Assembly (NCBI RefSeq): GCF_020882245.1
Contig: NW_026869996.1
Location: 11,570,691 to 11,634,690 of the forward strand
Direction: 5' to 3'
DNA: 64,000 nucleotides
DNA from: Rhopalosiphum padi
Lineage: Eukaryota > Arthropoda > Insecta > Hemiptera > Aphididae
In this document: in pieces, positions 62,790 through 64,000 of the stretch
Position numbering within the stretch: position 1 is the stretch's first letter
Layout: every line of letters starts with the position of its first letter
Notes under the pieces: generated by a model
What the model saw: the letters and a program-made list of their open reading frames with translations, nothing else
Told to the model about the DNA's origin: nothing
The model's database searches: none
Program-made: the position numbers and the translations under genes

Positions 62790-64000
62790 TAATATTAATT
62801 AAATTATTTAATTTATTATTATTAACTTGCATACATTTCATTTAAGCAGATTTTTCATTAAAACTATAAAACATGATTTTATATGATAATTTTGACGTAT
62901 ATTAAAAATTTATTTTTTGATCTGCTTATAAAACAAACAATTATCAAGTAATTCTCTTGAAACCTGGACCACTATATTAAGAAAATGATTCTAATTTGTT
63001 ATTACTAACTTGCATACATTTCATTTAAGCAGATTTTTCATAAACACTATATAACATGATTTTATATGATAATTTTGACGAACATTAAATATTTTTTTTT
63101 TGATCTGCTTATAAAACAAACAATTCTCAAGATAATCTCTTGAAACCTGGACCACTATATTAAGAAAATGATTCTAATTTATTATTATTAACTTGCATAC
63201 ATCTCATTTAAGCAGATACTTCATTAAAACTATAAAACATGATTTTATAAGATAATTTTGACGAATATTAAATATTTATTTTATGATCTGCTTATAAAAC
63301 AAACAATTCTCAAGTTAATATCTTGAAACCTGGACCATTATGTTAAGAAAATGATTCTAATTTATTATTATTAACTTGCATACATCTCATTTAAGCAGAT
63401 ACTTCATTAAAACTATAAAACATGATTTTATATGATAATTTTGACGAATATTAAATATTTATTTTTTGATCTGCTTATAAAACAAACAATTCTCAAGATA
63501 ATCTCTTGAAACCTGGACCACTATATTAAGAAAATGATTCTAATTTATTATTATTAACTTGCATATATCTCATTTAAGCAGATACTTCATTAAAACTATA
63601 AAACATGATTTTATAAGATAATTTTGACGAATATTAAATATTGTTGTTTTGATCTGCTTATAAAACACACAATTCTCAAGTTAATATCTTGAAACCTGGA
63701 CCACTATATTAAGAAAATGATTCTAATTTGTTATTATTAACTTGCATACATCTCATTTAAGCAGATACTTCATAAAAACTATAAAACATGATTTTATAAG
63801 ATAATTTTGACGAATATTAAATATTTATTTTTTGATCTGTTTATAAAACACACAATTCTCAAGTTAATATCTTGAAACCTGGACCATTATATTAAGAAAA
63901 TGAATCTAATTTATTATTATTATTTTTCATACATTCTTTTAAGCAGATACTTCATTAAAACTATAAAACATGATTTTATAAGATAATTTTGACGAATATT
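62790..64000 (+). repeat. Start of the next 183-bp satellite array, cut by the window end
   Basis: Regular 183-bp spacing (CAATTCTCAAG at 63121, 63304, 63487, 63670, 63853). Its monomers form a tighter local subtype (ATTTTATAAGATAATTTTGACG, TTAATATCTTG) than those of the first array. The array continues beyond 64000. Confidence 0.95.

Larger units (their letters stand above)
61940..62942 (+). repeat. Head module of the right array, second copy
   Basis: Second copy of 44886-45888. The differences I see are ATTCAGTATT for ATTCATTATT (near 62046), CATATAAAG for CATATACAG (near 62073) and CAATGAAAG for CAATAAAAG (near 62178). Unlike the first copy, it is preceded by a linker and not by the spacer, so this is the true internal start of a unit. 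Confidence 0.95.

Noticed and set aside
45730..64000. CRISPR array
   Set aside because: The whole 183-bp unit repeats, with no unique spacers. The genome is eukaryotic in character.
1..64000. Telomeric repeats or tRNA genes
   Set aside because: No TTAGG-type runs, and no T-loop-like GGTTCGAATCC box with a matching A box was found.

Overview
The window is a strongly A+T-rich, almost gene-free stretch of eukaryotic DNA made of two tandem-repeat arrays that point away from each other across a 9-kb non-array spacer. I think it comes from an aphid or close hemipteran. That is inference: it rests on base composition and on a short transposon in the left array (a GATTCTGAACGGAG-type inverted end, preceded by a CGCTCCGCTGTATAG block) that resembles elements I associate with aphid genomes. 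There is no prokaryotic-style gene, no recognisable conserved protein, and no rRNA or tRNA that I can see.

Left array (1-35902, modules read on the minus strand). There are ten complete units and one truncated unit. Units 1-4 are 3729 bp, units 5 and 10 are 3730 bp, and units 6-9 are 3293 bp. In unit order on the minus strand, each full unit holds four diverged copies (A, D, C, B) of a 150-bp exon-like core. Each core starts right after a pyrimidine-rich ...AG, opens with ATG GCA GTA and ends in codons for CNGY and a stop. The cores are separated by monomers related to the right-hand 183-bp satellite. Each unit also carries two insertions: a G+C-rich piece that looks like the 3' end of a gene, and a ~756-bp transposon. 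The short units lack core D and its 437-bp period.

Spacer (35903-44878). It is flanked by 24-bp inverted repeats (GGGGC...CAGTTGGACCCC...GTGATAA) and is mostly low-complexity A+T-rich DNA. It contains a transposon-like block at about 39.97-41.11 kb with a G13 run, and a few weak exon-like fragments on the minus strand. I cannot name a gene in it.

Right array (44886-64000, modules read on the plus strand). A ~1-kb head carries two relatives of the core (P1, P2). It is followed by about 15 kb of a 183-bp satellite (some 80 monomers with higher-order structure), then a third core relative (P0) and a linker. The head then starts again 17,054 bp later, with only three differences seen in 1003 bp. 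The order P1-P2-satellite-P0-linker parallels A-D-C-B-linker on the left. The 17-kb right unit therefore looks like the same ancestral unit as the 3.7-kb left unit, with its internal 183-bp monomers massively expanded and without the two insertions.

Taken together, this is a two-level satellite locus evolving by unequal exchange and conversion. It may or may not be transcribed, and it carries a short-ORF or exon family whose coding status is unresolved.
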